Positions 1-11,279 of a DNA stretch of 64,000 nt are shown piece by piece. The stretch comes from Diadophis punctatus similis. Its lineage: Eukaryota > Chordata > Lepidosauria > Squamata > Dipsadidae. The position numbers and the translations under genes were made by a program. Each line of letters opens with the position of its first letter. Position 1 is the stretch's first letter. The stretch covers positions 10,717,001 through 10,781,000 of the forward strand of contig JALIGW010000016.1 in NCBI GenBank assembly GCA_023053685.1, given 5' to 3'. The notes beneath the pieces were generated by a model. The model saw only the letters and a program-made list of their open reading frames with translations, was not told where the DNA came from and did not search any database.

Positions 1-603
1 AGAAAGTGTGGTAATAATTCACTGAGAGGAACATCACTGTGAGAGAAGAGAAGGAATTTGATGAAGAAACCCTAACATTTATTTTAATGTGAAGTAGCCT
101 GGTGGTTCACAGGGTGTACAGTTTGCCCCAAGGTTTATAGTCAGCATATTATATATTTATTTAACATCATTTCTATCCCATCCCAGTCCTCCTTGAACCA
201 GGTTAGCATGCAATACAATTAAGGAGATAACCAAAGTACATAATGAATTTTATCACATTCCTAGTTAATACTTAGACAGTCCGCAATCAACTCAAGTCAA
301 AGGCAAGATGGAATAATACTGTCTCAATGTGATCCCCACTGCCCTCCAATTGGATTTTGGTGTCATGTTACAAATAAGATATTTCATTTTCGTCATTTGT
401 ATAAAGATTTCTGCAGACATGATATGACTAGCATCCATTTCTCCCCACTCCGTAGAGCCCATGACTGTTGGCACTGTTGCTTTCTATTGAATATCTTCCC
501 ATCATTCTGAAATCTCCGTGGCTTTCTCAGTCTGAACAGGCACAATGGGAAAGTTGCTTTGGGATTTAGTTGCAGAACTGGAAGCCAAGAAGATTACATA
601 GCA

Positions 604-1095
604 TTCTTTATAGAATAGAATTATTTATTGGCCAAGTGTGATTGGACACACAAGGAATTTGTCTTTGGTGTATATGCTCTCAGTGTACATAAGGAGAATA
701 AAATACATTCATCAAGAATAAAAAGATACAACACTTAGTGATAGTCAAGGTTACTAATAAGCTATCAAATCATACTAGGAAACAAATAAAAACAATATAA
801 ATTGAAAGATACAAGCAACATGGTTATAGTAATAAGTGGGAAGAGATAGATACTAGTAAGGAAGAGAAGAAGAATAGTAATACAGTCTTAGTAAATTATT
901 TGACAGTGTTGTGGGAATTAGTTGTTAAGCAGAATGATGGCATTTGGGAAAAAACTGTCCTTGTGTCTAGTAGTTCTGGTGTGCAGTGTCCTATAGTGTC
1001 GTTTTGAGGGTAGAAGTTGAAACAATTTGTGTCCAGGATGTGAGGGGTCTGTAGATATTTTCACAGCCCTCTTTTTGACTATTGTGGAGATAATT
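604..1095 (-). mobile_element. LINE 3' fragment (Rex/CR1-group-like), minus strand
   Basis: Begins with a TTATTGGCCAAGTGTG-type block and runs through a region encoding decayed peptide. The layout resembles the 3' end of the non-LTR element seen again at 43130-43840, whose 3' end also has a 'TTTATTGTC' block. No intact frame remains. Clade is inferred from resemblance only. Confidence 0.4.
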
Positions 1096-1282
1096 ACAAC
1101 AGGAAGAAAAGATATTAATACAGAGTTGGACTATTTTATCATTACATAGATGAAAGGACTTCGTCCATGGCAATTTCTCCAACATTTCTCATAAACATAA
1201 ACCTTTTTCCTTGAATTAAATGAGAATGGTATTTAAAATGTAGCAGTAGTATGCTACCATTTTGTAATAGTGTGCTATGAAA

Positions 1283-1681
1283 CAAGGGTGTCAAACTGGC
1301 GGCCCATGGGCCGGATGCGTCACGCTCAGGCCACACCCACCCCAGTTCCGCGAAGGGGAAAACCACCATGATACGTCACATGAGCTGAGGTGGCGCAGCG
1401 GTTAGAGGCAGGTACTGCAGGCCATTTTAGCTGACACTGATCCGCAGGTCAGCGGTTCAAATCTCACCGGCTCAAGGTTGACTCAGCCTTCCATACTTCC
1501 GAGGTAGGTAAAATGAAGACCCAGATTGTTGGGGGCAATATAAATATACATTGCTTAATGGTGTAAACCACTTAGAGAGTGCTTGCACTGTGAGGCGGTA
1601 TATAAATCTCACAAAATAAATAAATAAATAAATAAATAAATAAATGATGGCAACGTGACAAATGCGGGTTTGATACCCACG
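1283..1681. mobile_element. hAT-like MITE (family B), split by a SINE
   Basis: Left end CAAGGGTGTCAAACTGGCGG and right end GGGTTTGATACCCACG form degenerate terminal inverted repeats. Flanks CTATGAAA and CTCTAAAA match at 6 of 8 positions, as expected for an old hAT duplication. Removing the SINE at 1382-1645 restores the 131-134 bp structure of the intact copy at 48457-48590. Confidence 0.7.
1382..1645 (+). mobile_element. tRNA-headed SINE with (AAATA)n tail
   Basis: Pol III-type box A (GGTGGCGCAGCGGTTAGAG) and box B (GGTTCAAATC) are visible, followed by a GGTTGACTCAGCCTTCCA body and an AAATA-repeat tail. It sits inside the MITE at 1283-1681 and is therefore younger. Other copies of this family are at 9656, 14356, 24387, 29449, 37963, 39787, 40590, 53592 and 59990. 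Confidence 0.8.
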
Positions 1682-1689
1682 CTCTAAAA

Positions 1690-2556
1690 GTAAGGACAAA
1701 ACTGATCCCACTCATTGAGAGCCAACAGAGATTATTCTTTCTTTCATAAGAGTATAATGCTGCAATAATTTTCATGATAATTGTTTTGAGTCTCTGTCAT
1801 ACACCCACATAAGCACAGATTACAAGGGAAACAATGTAGTGGTTTCAAGTAATTTCCCAGTTCTAAAAAAAAAACATTTCCAAAGATGCAACTAGATCTT
1901 TTGACTATGTTCTCTTCTGATGCCTCCCCATATTATGCAACTCAGTATTTTTTTCCTGCTTCATAGATCATTCTAAGTATAACCCAAAAATAATAATCCT
2001 GCTTACAGAGGGAAAAATGGAGGCAGGGGAAAAGAGTGTAGAATACTGGGAAACAGAACTAGCTGTACAAATTCAGTTTATTTTACATATCTTGACCTGA
2101 AGGCGAACTGTTCTGTGGCTTGAAGTCAAATATGCTTTCTTCCCTCCATTACTTGGAACTCCGCAAATTCAGCTGCCTTGATTTTACCAGCTGCCAAGCC
2201 AAGGAAAATTCTAAAAAGTGCTTCTCTGGTTGTTTTTTTTAAAGCATTCATATGGAGTGTAGAAAGTTCATACATCGGAAGGTATGGATGTATTGGTTGA
2301 ATGAAACAGTTGTTAAGAAGACTGAAGGTTAGGTAGGGATCACCTGAAAAAAAAAGAACAAAGGAAGAACTCTTAGTATGCTGATTTTTGGCATAATAAA
2401 GACTTGAGTTGACTTAACTCTTAGCTTCTGTTTAGAAGAAAAATAATAATAATATGAATCATCCCACAGTGAAACTCTCAAGGACGTTCCTCCTCTGACA
2501 TATGGGAAGATCAGACTAACTAAAATTTGTATCCTCCAATTCATGTAGTGGTCTAG
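1690..2556. other. Unassigned intergenic/intron-like DNA
   Basis: AT-rich sequence. I see no exon, RNA gene or recognisable repeat in it. Confidence 0.4.
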
Positions 2557-2826
2557 ATGGAATGGAATGGAATGGAATAGAAAAGGCTAGGCTAGGCTAG
2601 GGTAGGGTAGGGTAGGGTAGGGTAGAAGAGGAGAGGAGAGGAGAGGAGAGGAGAGGAGAGGAGAGGAGGAGGGGAGGGGAGGGGAGGGGAGGGGAGGAAG
2701 AGGGGAGGAGAGAGGAGGGGAGGGGAGGAGGAGGGGAGGGGAGGGGAGGGGAAGAGAAGAGAAGAGAAGAGAAGAGAAGAGAAGAGAAGAGAAGAGAAGA
2801 GAAGAGAAGAGAAGAGAAGAGAAGAG
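2557..2826 (+). repeat. Period-5 purine array with drifting motif
   Basis: About 270 bp of 5-bp units that change in blocks along the array: GGAAT, then GGCTA, GGGTA, GGAGA, GGGGA and finally GAAGA. It abuts the 3' end of the minus-strand CR1 fragment that follows, so it looks like an expanded CR1 3' tail. Three overlapping minus-strand open frames (Leu/Phe/Ser or Pro-rich) are products of the repeat. Confidence 0.85.
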
Positions 2827-2834
2827 GACAGGGA

Positions 2835-3080
2835 GACCCCATACCATTTCAAACATGCGGCTGTCTAGTCTCTTCTTAAAAACCTCCAGTGATGAAGCAT
2901 CCACGATTTCTGGAGCCAAGCTGTTCCACTAGTTAATTGTCACTGTCAGGAACTTTCTCCTTAATTCCAGGTTGCTTCTCCCCTTGATTAGTTTCCAACC
3001 ATTGTTTCTTGTTCTATCCTCTGGTGCTTTGGAGAATAATTTGACTCCTTCTTCTTTGTGGCGGCCCCTCACAGAATGAG
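2835..3080 (-). mobile_element. CR1-group LINE 3' fragment
   Basis: Minus-strand translation gives the end of a non-LTR reverse transcriptase ORF (LEVFKKRLDSRMFEMVWG near the 3' end), like the longer copy at 51869-52436. It is truncated at the 5' side. Confidence 0.75.
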
Positions 3081-3839
3081 ACACATGAGAGAAATGTGAT
3101 CATGTGATCCTGATCACTGGATGTAAGTCTGCAAATTTTGGCATTGGGAAGAAGAAAATTAGACAGTTCTCAGGAAGAAGAGACAGGTCCCCCCCCCCCC
3201 ATGGAACACACTTCATCAAGTAGTGATTAGCCATTACTATCCAGAACCGGAGAAACCTGTCATTGGAGAATCCATTTCAGGATTTTCCAGGTAGCTTAAA
3301 AGTTACTTAACTATTTATCCAGCAGCTAAAAACTATAGCTCAGTTATAGCTCTATCTTATAACCACAGAATCAAACAAGGGAGTAGAGAATAACAATCTA
3401 TGACTATTTTTCCAGGATTTTGTAGAAGCATAATATTGTTTCAAAAAGCAACTTGGATGAACACTTAAGAACCAGTTTTGCCTAGAAATAGGTGAAACAA
3501 TAGTGAAAGTGAAAGTGGCAGACATGGTCACACTAAACCATCACATTGGAGATCTCAACTCTCGTATAGCCCTACAGAAAACAGAATATTAATAAATGCT
3601 TAATCTTAAGTGTGCTACAAGTACAAATCCAGATTGTATATTAGTTGTAGGCACACTGATTTGGATTTTCATTCTTCCAGAAACCAAGCAATATATAGCC
3701 TTGTTCCCCCTAAAAACGGAAATATTCCATTAGCTACTTTGCGTGCCAGACCAACAATGTCAACAAATCAGATTTCTAGGAAGAGCTTAAAAACTGGGAA
3801 GAGACTTACAAATGCATGCAAATGTTCCTAAACTGAAAT

Positions 3840-4130
3840 CAACATTGTGGAATCCTTGGTGCCCTCTGAGCTTGGTTATTTGCTTGGGGACATTTCGTTA
3901 CTCAAAGAAAATAATATCATCAGGGTTAGTGAGTGTGACCTTTATTTCCTGTTATAGTATATAGTAGCTTGCCCTGCTAGTATTAGGGGGGGGCGTGTTT
4001 TCCTCCTGGGTGTTTCCTTGATAAAGGTATTGTTTTCTGCTTGATTGTTTGTCTGGTGTTAATCCCTGTTTATCTGGGTATTGACTCCTGGGAAGGACAT
4101 GTCCTGATCTTTTTGTTTCTTTCTTAGTTT
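3840..4130 (-). mobile_element. Possible Penelope-like element fragment
   Basis: On the minus strand the order is CTGATGA, spacer, CGAAATGTCC, then CCAAGCAAATAACCAAGCTC and GAGGGCACC. I associate this with the terminal (pLTR) part of Penelope-like retroelements. There is no protein remnant, so the family call rests on remembered resemblance. Confidence 0.35.
3889..3923 (-). ncRNA. Hammerhead-ribozyme-like core, probably decayed
   Basis: Both conserved halves of a hammerhead core are present on the minus strand: CTGATGA and CGAAA, followed by TGTC. The intervening stem II pairs poorly, so activity is doubtful. Hammerheads are known in Penelope-like retroelements, which is why the site is flagged. 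Confidence 0.3.
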
Positions 4131-4988
4131 TTCATTGTCTCAGAGGACCCCCAAGGACCCCCAGTTCAATCCCGAGCTACATATGTTCTCTTTTATTGAA
4201 ATCAACATAATTGGGTTAGTCAGCCTTCTCCTGCACTTTCATGGGAGATTATGCTTTGATATTGTAATGCTAACTATTCTTTTTTTTAAAGTATATGCTA
4301 ACAATTATAGTGTATACAATATTTATGATTTACGGGTTGTTGTTTTTTTTGCAAACCCACACAATTTTAAGAATGCAAAGCTTGAGAACTGCCCGTTTTG
4401 AAAATACCATTATTGTTTATCTGGATGGGCTCTGATTACAGGTTCAGAGGCAGCTACATTTAAATTTAATCCTGGGGGAGAGAAATAAAAAAGAATAGCT
4501 CCTGGTCTTTGTTACATTCCGGGTAGACTTCTTGCTCTTTTCTGAAATAAAACAGCTTCTAAAAAACAAAGTGCCAGTTAATATAAAACTCTCACTACTC
4601 ATGTACTGAGATTGATTAGGCATCTCTGAAACAAAACCAACAGTGAATTGCTCTGTTGGATTTCTTGCTGCATCCATTTGGGGAGGATAATTTCTCAAAG
4701 CAAAAATAGCTCAAGGAAATAATGTTCTTAATGCAGCTCTGGATTCTTTGGCCTTATGGGGCCTTGAATTCCAAATTTTAATTTTAATCTCCATGTTAAT
4801 TCACTTTCATTGCCTAGGCATGTTTTTAATAAGGCTACATTTTTTTGGGAGAAAAAAAGGTTTCTGTTAATGAGATGAACTATTGAGCAGAATGCTTGGT
4901 ATCTGATTTTCTATGCCAACCAATTCCCTAAAATAATATTTTTATTACCAATACTAGCATATTTTTTGGGGTTGGCTTTTGGTTCATA

Positions 4989-5320
4989 GGCAGTGGGGGG
5001 GTCAGTGGTTAAGACGCTGGGCTTGTTGGCTGAAAAGCCAGCAGCCCAGGTTCGAGACCCAAGCTCCGCACAATGGGTGAGCTCCCGTCCTTGCCTGGTT
5101 CCTGTCAACCTAGGACTTTGAAAGCATGCAAATACAAGTAGATAAACAAGTACCACCTCAGCGGGAAGATAATAGTGCTCTGTGACATCATGCTGGCCAC
5201 TTGACCATGGAAATGTCTTTGGAGAGCACTGGCTCAATGGCCTTGAAATAGAGATGAGCACCGCCCCCTATGGTCGGCAACAACTAGCGGAATAAAATCC
5301 ACAGGGACTCCTTTAACCTT
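4989..5320 (+). mobile_element. Sauria-type tRNA-headed SINE
   Basis: A tRNA-like head (GTCAGTGGTTAAGAC, then box B CAGGTTCGAGACCC) is followed by a GAGATGAGCACCGCC block and a CTTTAACCTTTT tail, like the copy at 59283-59630. Flanking direct repeats TTGGTTCATA and TTGATTCATA match at 9 of 10 positions. The body is degenerate, so this is an old insertion. Confidence 0.75.
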
Positions 5321-5329
5321 TTGATTCAT

Positions 5330-5900
5330 AATCTTGCAGTCATTTCTGTTGTGGCTGTTGCTAATAGTCAGAACTTTTTTTAATGTATTCTTGTCCAGCA
5401 TTTTTTTATGTTATTCATGGGAGACGCATTAAGGAAAGTTCATTTGCATTTATTTTTATTTTATGCCTATTTTTAGAATATATTTATCTCTGCTTCCCCC
5501 AAAACCAGTTACTTAATTTCATATCATATTTTCCAGATATAACATTCTCTGTCTGATCCAACATAAGCCTCTGTAATTTGTGAACTGACATATAGCAGAC
5601 ATCATTTAGTTCCTCCATTCAGTTTTTTTCCCCATTATTTTTAATTCCGTTTATTTTGTGATTCATCTCATTATGATTCATTCTGAAATAGTCATTGTGG
5701 TTATTTTCATGTTTTCTTCAGCTAGGTGACCTAGTCTTCTCATTGCAACTTTCAATTTATTTATGTAATTTATCAGACCGTCTGAAATTAGTCAAGCTCT
5801 AAGTAGTTTAACAAATTAAAAAACAGAATTATAATTTCTGGGTTTGGTTCTTGTGAGCCACCTAGAGTTATTTTAGAGTTGGGCAGAGAACCAACCTAGA
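5330..5900. other. Unassigned AT-rich DNA
   Basis: Nothing recognisable; no exon-like frame with splice sites was seen. Confidence 0.35.
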
Positions 5901-5915
5901 AATAAGAAGAAATTT

Positions 5916-6098
5916 CCTGTCAGTGAGAACAATTAATCAGTGGAACCGTTTGTTTCACTCTTTAAAACCTGAAGTTGTGGGTTTTAAAGAGGGGATTGGA
6001 CAACCAGTTGTCTGGAATGGAATAAGGTCTCCTGCTGGAGCAGGGGGTTGGACTACAAGACCTCTAAGGTCCCTTTCAACTCTGTTATTCTAGTTGCA
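5916..6098 (+). mobile_element. CR1-group LINE 3' end
   Basis: Plus-strand sequence matches the 3' terminus of the CR1 type also seen at 48706-48885: GAGAACAATTAATCAGTGGAA, a GGTTGGACTACAAGACCTC segment, and CAACTCTGTTATTCTA at the end. Only the extreme 3' part is present. Confidence 0.7.
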
Positions 6099-6099
6099 A

Positions 6100-6900
6100 T
6101 AAAAACAGAGAAATAATTATGCTTCCCAGCCTTTTGATTGTATTTGCTTCTTGTTTTACCCTAATATCGCTCCAGGCATCTCTTTGCCTATTTTATTTCC
6201 TGGAGCTCCTCAACAAACCACGAAGCTTTATGGGATCAGGAAGTGAGGACAGGCCGTTTCAAAAGGATCCTCTCAAACACCTTTGTGTTGCAGTGGTCAA
6301 CAAAGTACCCAATAGAAATGCCTTTCCAATGGATGGAAGATTTCCCCAGGTGCTACCAAATAATCTACTGGATCCATCAGAAATTTGGGAAAGACCATCT
6401 TGATAGGTTCTTCCTCCCTGCAGAACTTGGAGCTCTCGGTAATCTTATAATTTTGAGGAAGTGATCTGCCCCTGATTGGCCTTGCAGCTCCATGGAAGCA
6501 TTTCTTCATTTGCCTAATAGTCTAGACTCTAGACAAAACCACAGCCATCCCAGTAATGAGATAAAAATAATTGGCAGTGGGTGTTGCCATGGGGCTGGGA
6601 GGTCAGTGCCATAGCAACATCCCCTGCTTCACAACCAGGACCTGGCTTCTGGCTAGCTGCAGACCAGTGCTTCTTACAACAGTCTGACACGACAGTTCCC
6701 GTCCCACTTCCTGGGATCAGGACTGATGCAAAACACAAAATTCACTTGGCAGCTCCCCATGAAATGGTCCCTTCTTCATCCATCAAAGTCTGGTAATATA
6801 TGCCAGGTCTGTCTTCTCATTCACGATTTTATCATGAACAAAGCCAGTTTTATTACAGAAAAAAATGTTAGTAATTTCCAGTGAAGCGATATATTTAGGG
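6100..6900. other. Unassigned DNA with short open frames only
   Basis: Frames of 70-94 codons occur on both strands here but have no recognisable domain and no supporting splice or promoter structure. I do not call a gene. Confidence 0.35.
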
Positions 6901-7154
6901 ATCCCACCATCCTAATTCCAAGTGCCAAGAAGGATCACCAATTATGGGCAATTTCAGAAATGCTATAGTTGCCTTCTTTTTCAAAGGAAATCTGTTGGGT
7001 TTTATATATATATTTGCATACATACATACATTATTTTCATTTATCAGCAAAAATGCTACACACACACATATACACACATACACACATATATATATAGATC
7101 TATATAGAAATAGATCTATAATAGATCCCTTTATTTTCATTTATCAGCAAAAAA

Positions 7155-7156
7155 TG

Positions 7157-7226
<70 letters not shown>
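7155..7226 (+). repeat. (CA)n/(TA)n microsatellite
   Basis: Perfect CA dinucleotides run into a TA tract. A related smaller CA/TA cluster lies at 7055-7100. Confidence 0.9.
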
Positions 7227-7229
7227 TCC

Positions 7230-7602
7230 TCAATTTACGATCATTCATTTAACAACCGTTTGAAGTTAAAATAGTGCTGGAAAAAGTGACTTATGACTGA
7301 TCCTCGCATATATGACTGTTCAGTGTCCCCGCTGTCATGTCATCGAAATTCATGATCTTGGCAACTGGCATGTATTTTTGCCAGTTGCAGAATCCCAGGT
7401 CATATGCGATCTTCCTGGGAGGCTTTCAACAAGCAAAGTTAATGCGGGAAACTAGGGTCATTTAACAACTGCATGATTGGTTATTGGATAAGGTTATTTG
7501 CTTAATAACCATAGCAAAATGATCAGGCATTATTCATTTAATAACTATAGTGCTTTGCTACTGAAGTTCTGGTTCCAATTGTGGTTGTAAGTTAAGAACT
7601 AC
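7230..7602. mobile_element. Tigger-like DNA element, degenerate
   Basis: Shares the layout of the element at 60764-61148: an end resembling CCTCAATTTACGATC, internal blocks about 'atgactgttcag' and a right end GTAAGTTAAGAACTACTCC that mirrors the left end. It is strongly diverged and the superfamily call is tentative. Confidence 0.45.
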
Positions 7603-7740
7603 TCCTAATACTTTTTTTTTCAATTATTTTCTTGATCAAATTCATTCATTGCGTATTCATTGCAATTATAAGTTATCAGTATGATTGCATTATTGTGAGT
7701 TCATATGATAATCTCTGAGCGTGCACAGGGTATATGCAGA

Positions 7741-7820
7741 GCCACATTGTTGTAGTGGTTAAGGTACCAGGGCTAGAAACTGGCGGACTGTGACTTCTAG
7801 TCCTACCTTGGTCAGTGTGT
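7741..7820 (+). mobile_element. SINE head fragment
   Basis: Contains a tRNA-like A box (TGTAGTGGTTAAGGTACC) and a weak B box (CTTCTAGTCCTACC). The body is missing. Confidence 0.4.
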
Positions 7821-7825
7821 TCAGT

Positions 7826-8990
7826 TTATTAAAGTCGTAGACAAGAGACCAGAACAAATAAAAACACTCAGTAAATATACAATTAAAAATTCTAGAATAA
7901 AATAATAAATAACAGACAAAATCTATGATAAAATCCAGTCTGTCAATTATACATGGTCTAAACTATACTAAAATTACAATCCATAAAATGTGTGGCCCGT
8001 TGTCAGTTTAATACTAAAAGGGAAAGGAATAAGCAGTGCATAGGGTTTACCACATTTGTTATATAACATGACTATGGTGGATTAGACACGTGTTTCCGAC
8101 AAATCCCCAGTGCTGCTGCGCAGAATCTAGCCACCAGCGCTGTAGTTATGGACTGTTCGTCCTTAAGCAGCCATTAGAGATAAGCAGTGTCAGAACCGGC
8201 CAGGATACCTAGCAATTATTGGCAGAATATTTTTTTTTCTGAATCTCTGTGTAAAAGGAACATTGAAGGAGTATGTGACCCACAGTCCTCCACCTCTCCT
8301 GAGCCACAGGAACAGAGTCTTTCAGCCAGTGGTATATTTTTATACTTGCCGTACAGGACGTCTGATGGAAGCGCATGGCACCGTGCGAGCGAAAATGCTT
8401 TCCGGTGGTTTGGTGACTCCAACTGACTAAGCTGACAGGAGTAACCACATATCTAATGGTGTCTGGAGCCAGAAACAGCGCATAGCTTTCCCTAACCTCC
8501 GCCTGCCTCTCGATGTCATCCACCCTTTGTCGCAAGGTTTCTTTTGCTTGGTCGTAGTAGACCATCTTGAGTATTGAAGCTGGGGAGAAGCCTTGTTTGG
8601 CAAGGTTGGCTCGACAGCCTTGATCCATGACGAAGAAAATTTGCCTTGTTGTAGGATTAATGGAGCAAGATCTTGTGAAAGAAGTTAAGCTTTAGCCAGA
8701 GATTTAAGGATGCTATACAGATTTTTGCTTCAACTTTGTCAGTCCTGACTCCAGGCGCAGAAGTGCATTTGAGACACAACATGGCATCTGGAGCATTGAT
8801 CTAATGAATTTGGATTGAACTTTTTCCAATGGTGTAAAACACGAAGCTGAGGGTCTGAGCAAGGTGTGCTAGTGACTTGACCAGAAAGAACTTAATTGCG
8901 GCAGGGACATAATATCCTCCTTTTGTGTGGAAAAATTTAAGGATTGCACTCACTTGATCTACCTTGATCATGACATCCGCCTACTTCTTT
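7826..8990 (-). mobile_element. Non-LTR retrotransposon 3' region, decayed
   Basis: The minus strand encodes a broken C-terminal reverse-transcriptase region. Readable segments include AKETLRQRVDDIERQ and, across a frameshift, a zinc-finger-like CSCGSGEVEDCG followed by HILLQCSFY. The C-x-C-G...H-x4-C spacing is typical of the C-terminus of several LINE clades; I cannot name the clade. Stops and frameshifts show it is a fossil. Confidence 0.6.
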
Positions 8991-8999
8991 CAGCCCTAG

Positions 9000-9507
9000 G
9001 AAGAAGAAGAGAATGAAAAATGCTGCAGGAGAATGGCAGAGGGGCATTATCAGATGCCACCTGTATCTTCAAAGAAGAAATTTTTAAGTGTGTGACCTAC
9101 TATTACTCTATCTAGTATAAAGTATACTTTAACTGAGAAGCATGCAAACATGTTAATATGTCACTTCTATACATGTTTGCAATTTACTTGAATAGTTACA
9201 TAGGGATAAACAAATTTGTACTTGATTTGGGAAAAGCTGAACATTTTTTTTTCCTGCGCATTGGCACTTCAGAAATTAGAGGCAACATTGGTGGTGAGTC
9301 ACTGCTACCATGTCTTCCTTGATTGTGGATTAACTCATGTCTTTCTTTCCAAAGCTTTATGAGAGACAATTAAAATCACACTGCCTCTTCACAGCAGGCT
9401 AATTCTCAAGTGTAAATGTGCCTGAAGAATAGTTGATGAAGGGAACATTTCAACTCCAAAAGCAGAGACAGCTTGCCAGTTGGAGACTGTAAAATTAACA
9501 TGAGATA
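9000..9507. other. Unassigned DNA
   Basis: No recognisable feature. Confidence 0.35.
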
Positions 9508-9655
9508 AGAGAGTGAGGTATAGAGGAGAAAATAAAAATGGTCCCAATAGATTGGTCTGTTTGATAAGAGAATAATGTATGAAAGAAGACAATGGAGTTA
9601 TTGAGTGGTATGAAATATTTAAAAAAAAGTAGAAGGAGAATAGAAATAGAAATAA

Positions 9656-9885
9656 GAGCCGAGGTGGCGCAGCGGTAGAGAGCAGTACTGCAGGCTACTT
9701 TAGCTGACTGATCATTGAGTTCAGCTGTTCAAATCTCACCGGCTCAGGGTTGACTCAGCTTCCATCCTTCCGAGGTAGATAAAATGAGGACCTAGATTGT
9801 TGGGGACAATATAAATATACATTGCTTACTAGTGTAAACTGCTTAGAGAGTGCTTGCACTGTGAAGGCGGTATATAAATCTCACA
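9656..9885 (+). mobile_element. tRNA-headed SINE, (AAATAAT)n tail
   Basis: Starts GAGCCGAGGTGGCGCAGCGG with box B GTTCAAATCTC. Lies within the LINE insert at 9522-10690. The corresponding empty site is seen in the second internal repeat near 10480. Confidence 0.8.
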
Positions 9886-10175
9886 AATATAAATAATAAT
9901 AAATAATAAATAATAAATAATAAATAATAAATAATAAATAATAAATAATAAATAATAAATAATAAATAATAAATAATAAATAAAAAATAAAAAATAATAA
10001 AAAATAATAAAAAATAATAAAAAAATAATAAAAAATAATAAAAAATAAAAAATAAAAAATAAAAAATAAAAAAATAATAAAAAATAATAAAAAAGAAAAA
10101 AGAAAAAAGAAAAAAGAAAAAAATAATAAAAAAGAAAAAAGAAAAAAAGAAAGAAAGAAAGAAAGAAAGAAAGTA
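9885..10175 (+). repeat. A-rich compound microsatellite
   Basis: Successive AAATAAT, AAAAATAAT, AAAAAG and AAAG units grown from the SINE tail. The long minus-strand Phe/Ile/Leu frame over it is not a gene. Confidence 0.9.
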
Positions 10176-10704
10176 TAGATAGAAATAGAGTACATTACTA
10201 TAGGTTATATATAAATAGAATTGTAAAATATAAGTATATTCAACAATAGAAGATAAGTGACCCTACTAAAAGACAGTGGAGAAAACATTCATTAGTTAAT
10301 AGTTAATAGAAAGATAATTAATATTTGAGAAACTGTAACATAGATTATAAAGACGGAATGGAGTAAAACAAAAATAATATCATTGGTTTTTGTTGGCTAA
10401 GAGAATAAGTATGAAAGAAGATAAAGGAGTTATCGGGTGGTATGAAATATGAAATATAAAAAAAAGTAGAAGGAAATAAATTATAAGGCAGAAATAGAGT
10501 ACACTACTATATGTTGTACACAAATAGAAATATAAAATATGTATAAAATGAAGGGAAAATTGAAGAGGAAAATAATTTGTAAAATTCAAAATGTTTAGCA
10601 ATGTGAAATTGTTGAAAAGAAGGAAATTGTAAAAATTTCTGTGTTTGTTTGTAATTTAAAAAATGTTCAATAAATTACACAAAAAAAGAGAGAGAGTGAG
10701 GTAT

Positions 10705-11179
10705 GAATCCGCAGAGTGGCATAGCTGGTAAACAGTCTTGTACAATTTAGGCAGTTTCAATAGAAATTAACTTTCAGATTCCAAACTGTAGAAAGTAATC
10801 AGTCCACTCTACTTTCCCAGTGTAAGTGTTGAGTCCAAATTTGGATACCGCTGCATCAGAAGAATGAGGCAAATCAGAAGGGATGCTTTGTGGTTGATCA
10901 CTGACTGAAAACGTGGAGCAATTAAGGAAACTGGGTTTAATGTTAACAAGAGAAGACTGAGAATGAATATGATAGCACTTCTCCAGTTCACTAAAGGCCC
11001 GTGATTTATTTTCTGATCTTCCCAGAGTATGTGGAATAATGGCCTATAATTACATGAAAGGAAATCTCTGTTGAATGTTGGCAAGAATAATAATAGTTGA
11101 CCATTAATCAAGGGCTTTAATTAAGATTTAGCTAATAAGCTCTTATGACTAGTGCATTCTACTTTTCCTCCCTCCTATT
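10705..11179. other. Unassigned DNA before assembly gap
   Basis: No recognisable feature. Confidence 0.35.
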
Positions 11180-11279
11180 NNNNNNNNNNNNNNNNNNNNN
11201 NNNNNNNNNNNNNNNNNNNNNNNNNNNNNNNNNNNNNNNNNNNNNNNNNNNNNNNNNNNNNNNNNNNNNNNNNNNNNNN
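11180..11279. other. Assembly gap (100 N)
   Basis: Exactly 100 ambiguous bases, a common placeholder for a gap of unknown size. An exon or repeat could be missing here, and any frame crossing it is meaningless. Confidence 0.98.

Larger units (their letters stand above)
9522..10690 (+). mobile_element. 5'-truncated LINE insertion with 14-bp target duplication
   Basis: Bounded by exact direct repeats AGAGAGTGAGGTAT at 9508-9521 and 10691-10704. It ends in AATAAATTACACAAAAAAAG, like a polyadenylated LINE 3' end. An internal block (9540-9655 plus 10175-10250) is repeated at 10375-10560; the first copy was later split by the SINE at 9656 and its microsatellite. The clade is probably L1-like but is not proven. 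Confidence 0.65.

Noticed and set aside
2587..2919. Ser/Leu/Pro-rich minus-strand proteins
   Set aside because: Three frames over a period-5 purine array; typical repeat artefact.
8209..8628. 139-codon frame as a host gene
   Set aside because: It matches the broken C-terminal zinc-finger end of a non-LTR retrotransposon.
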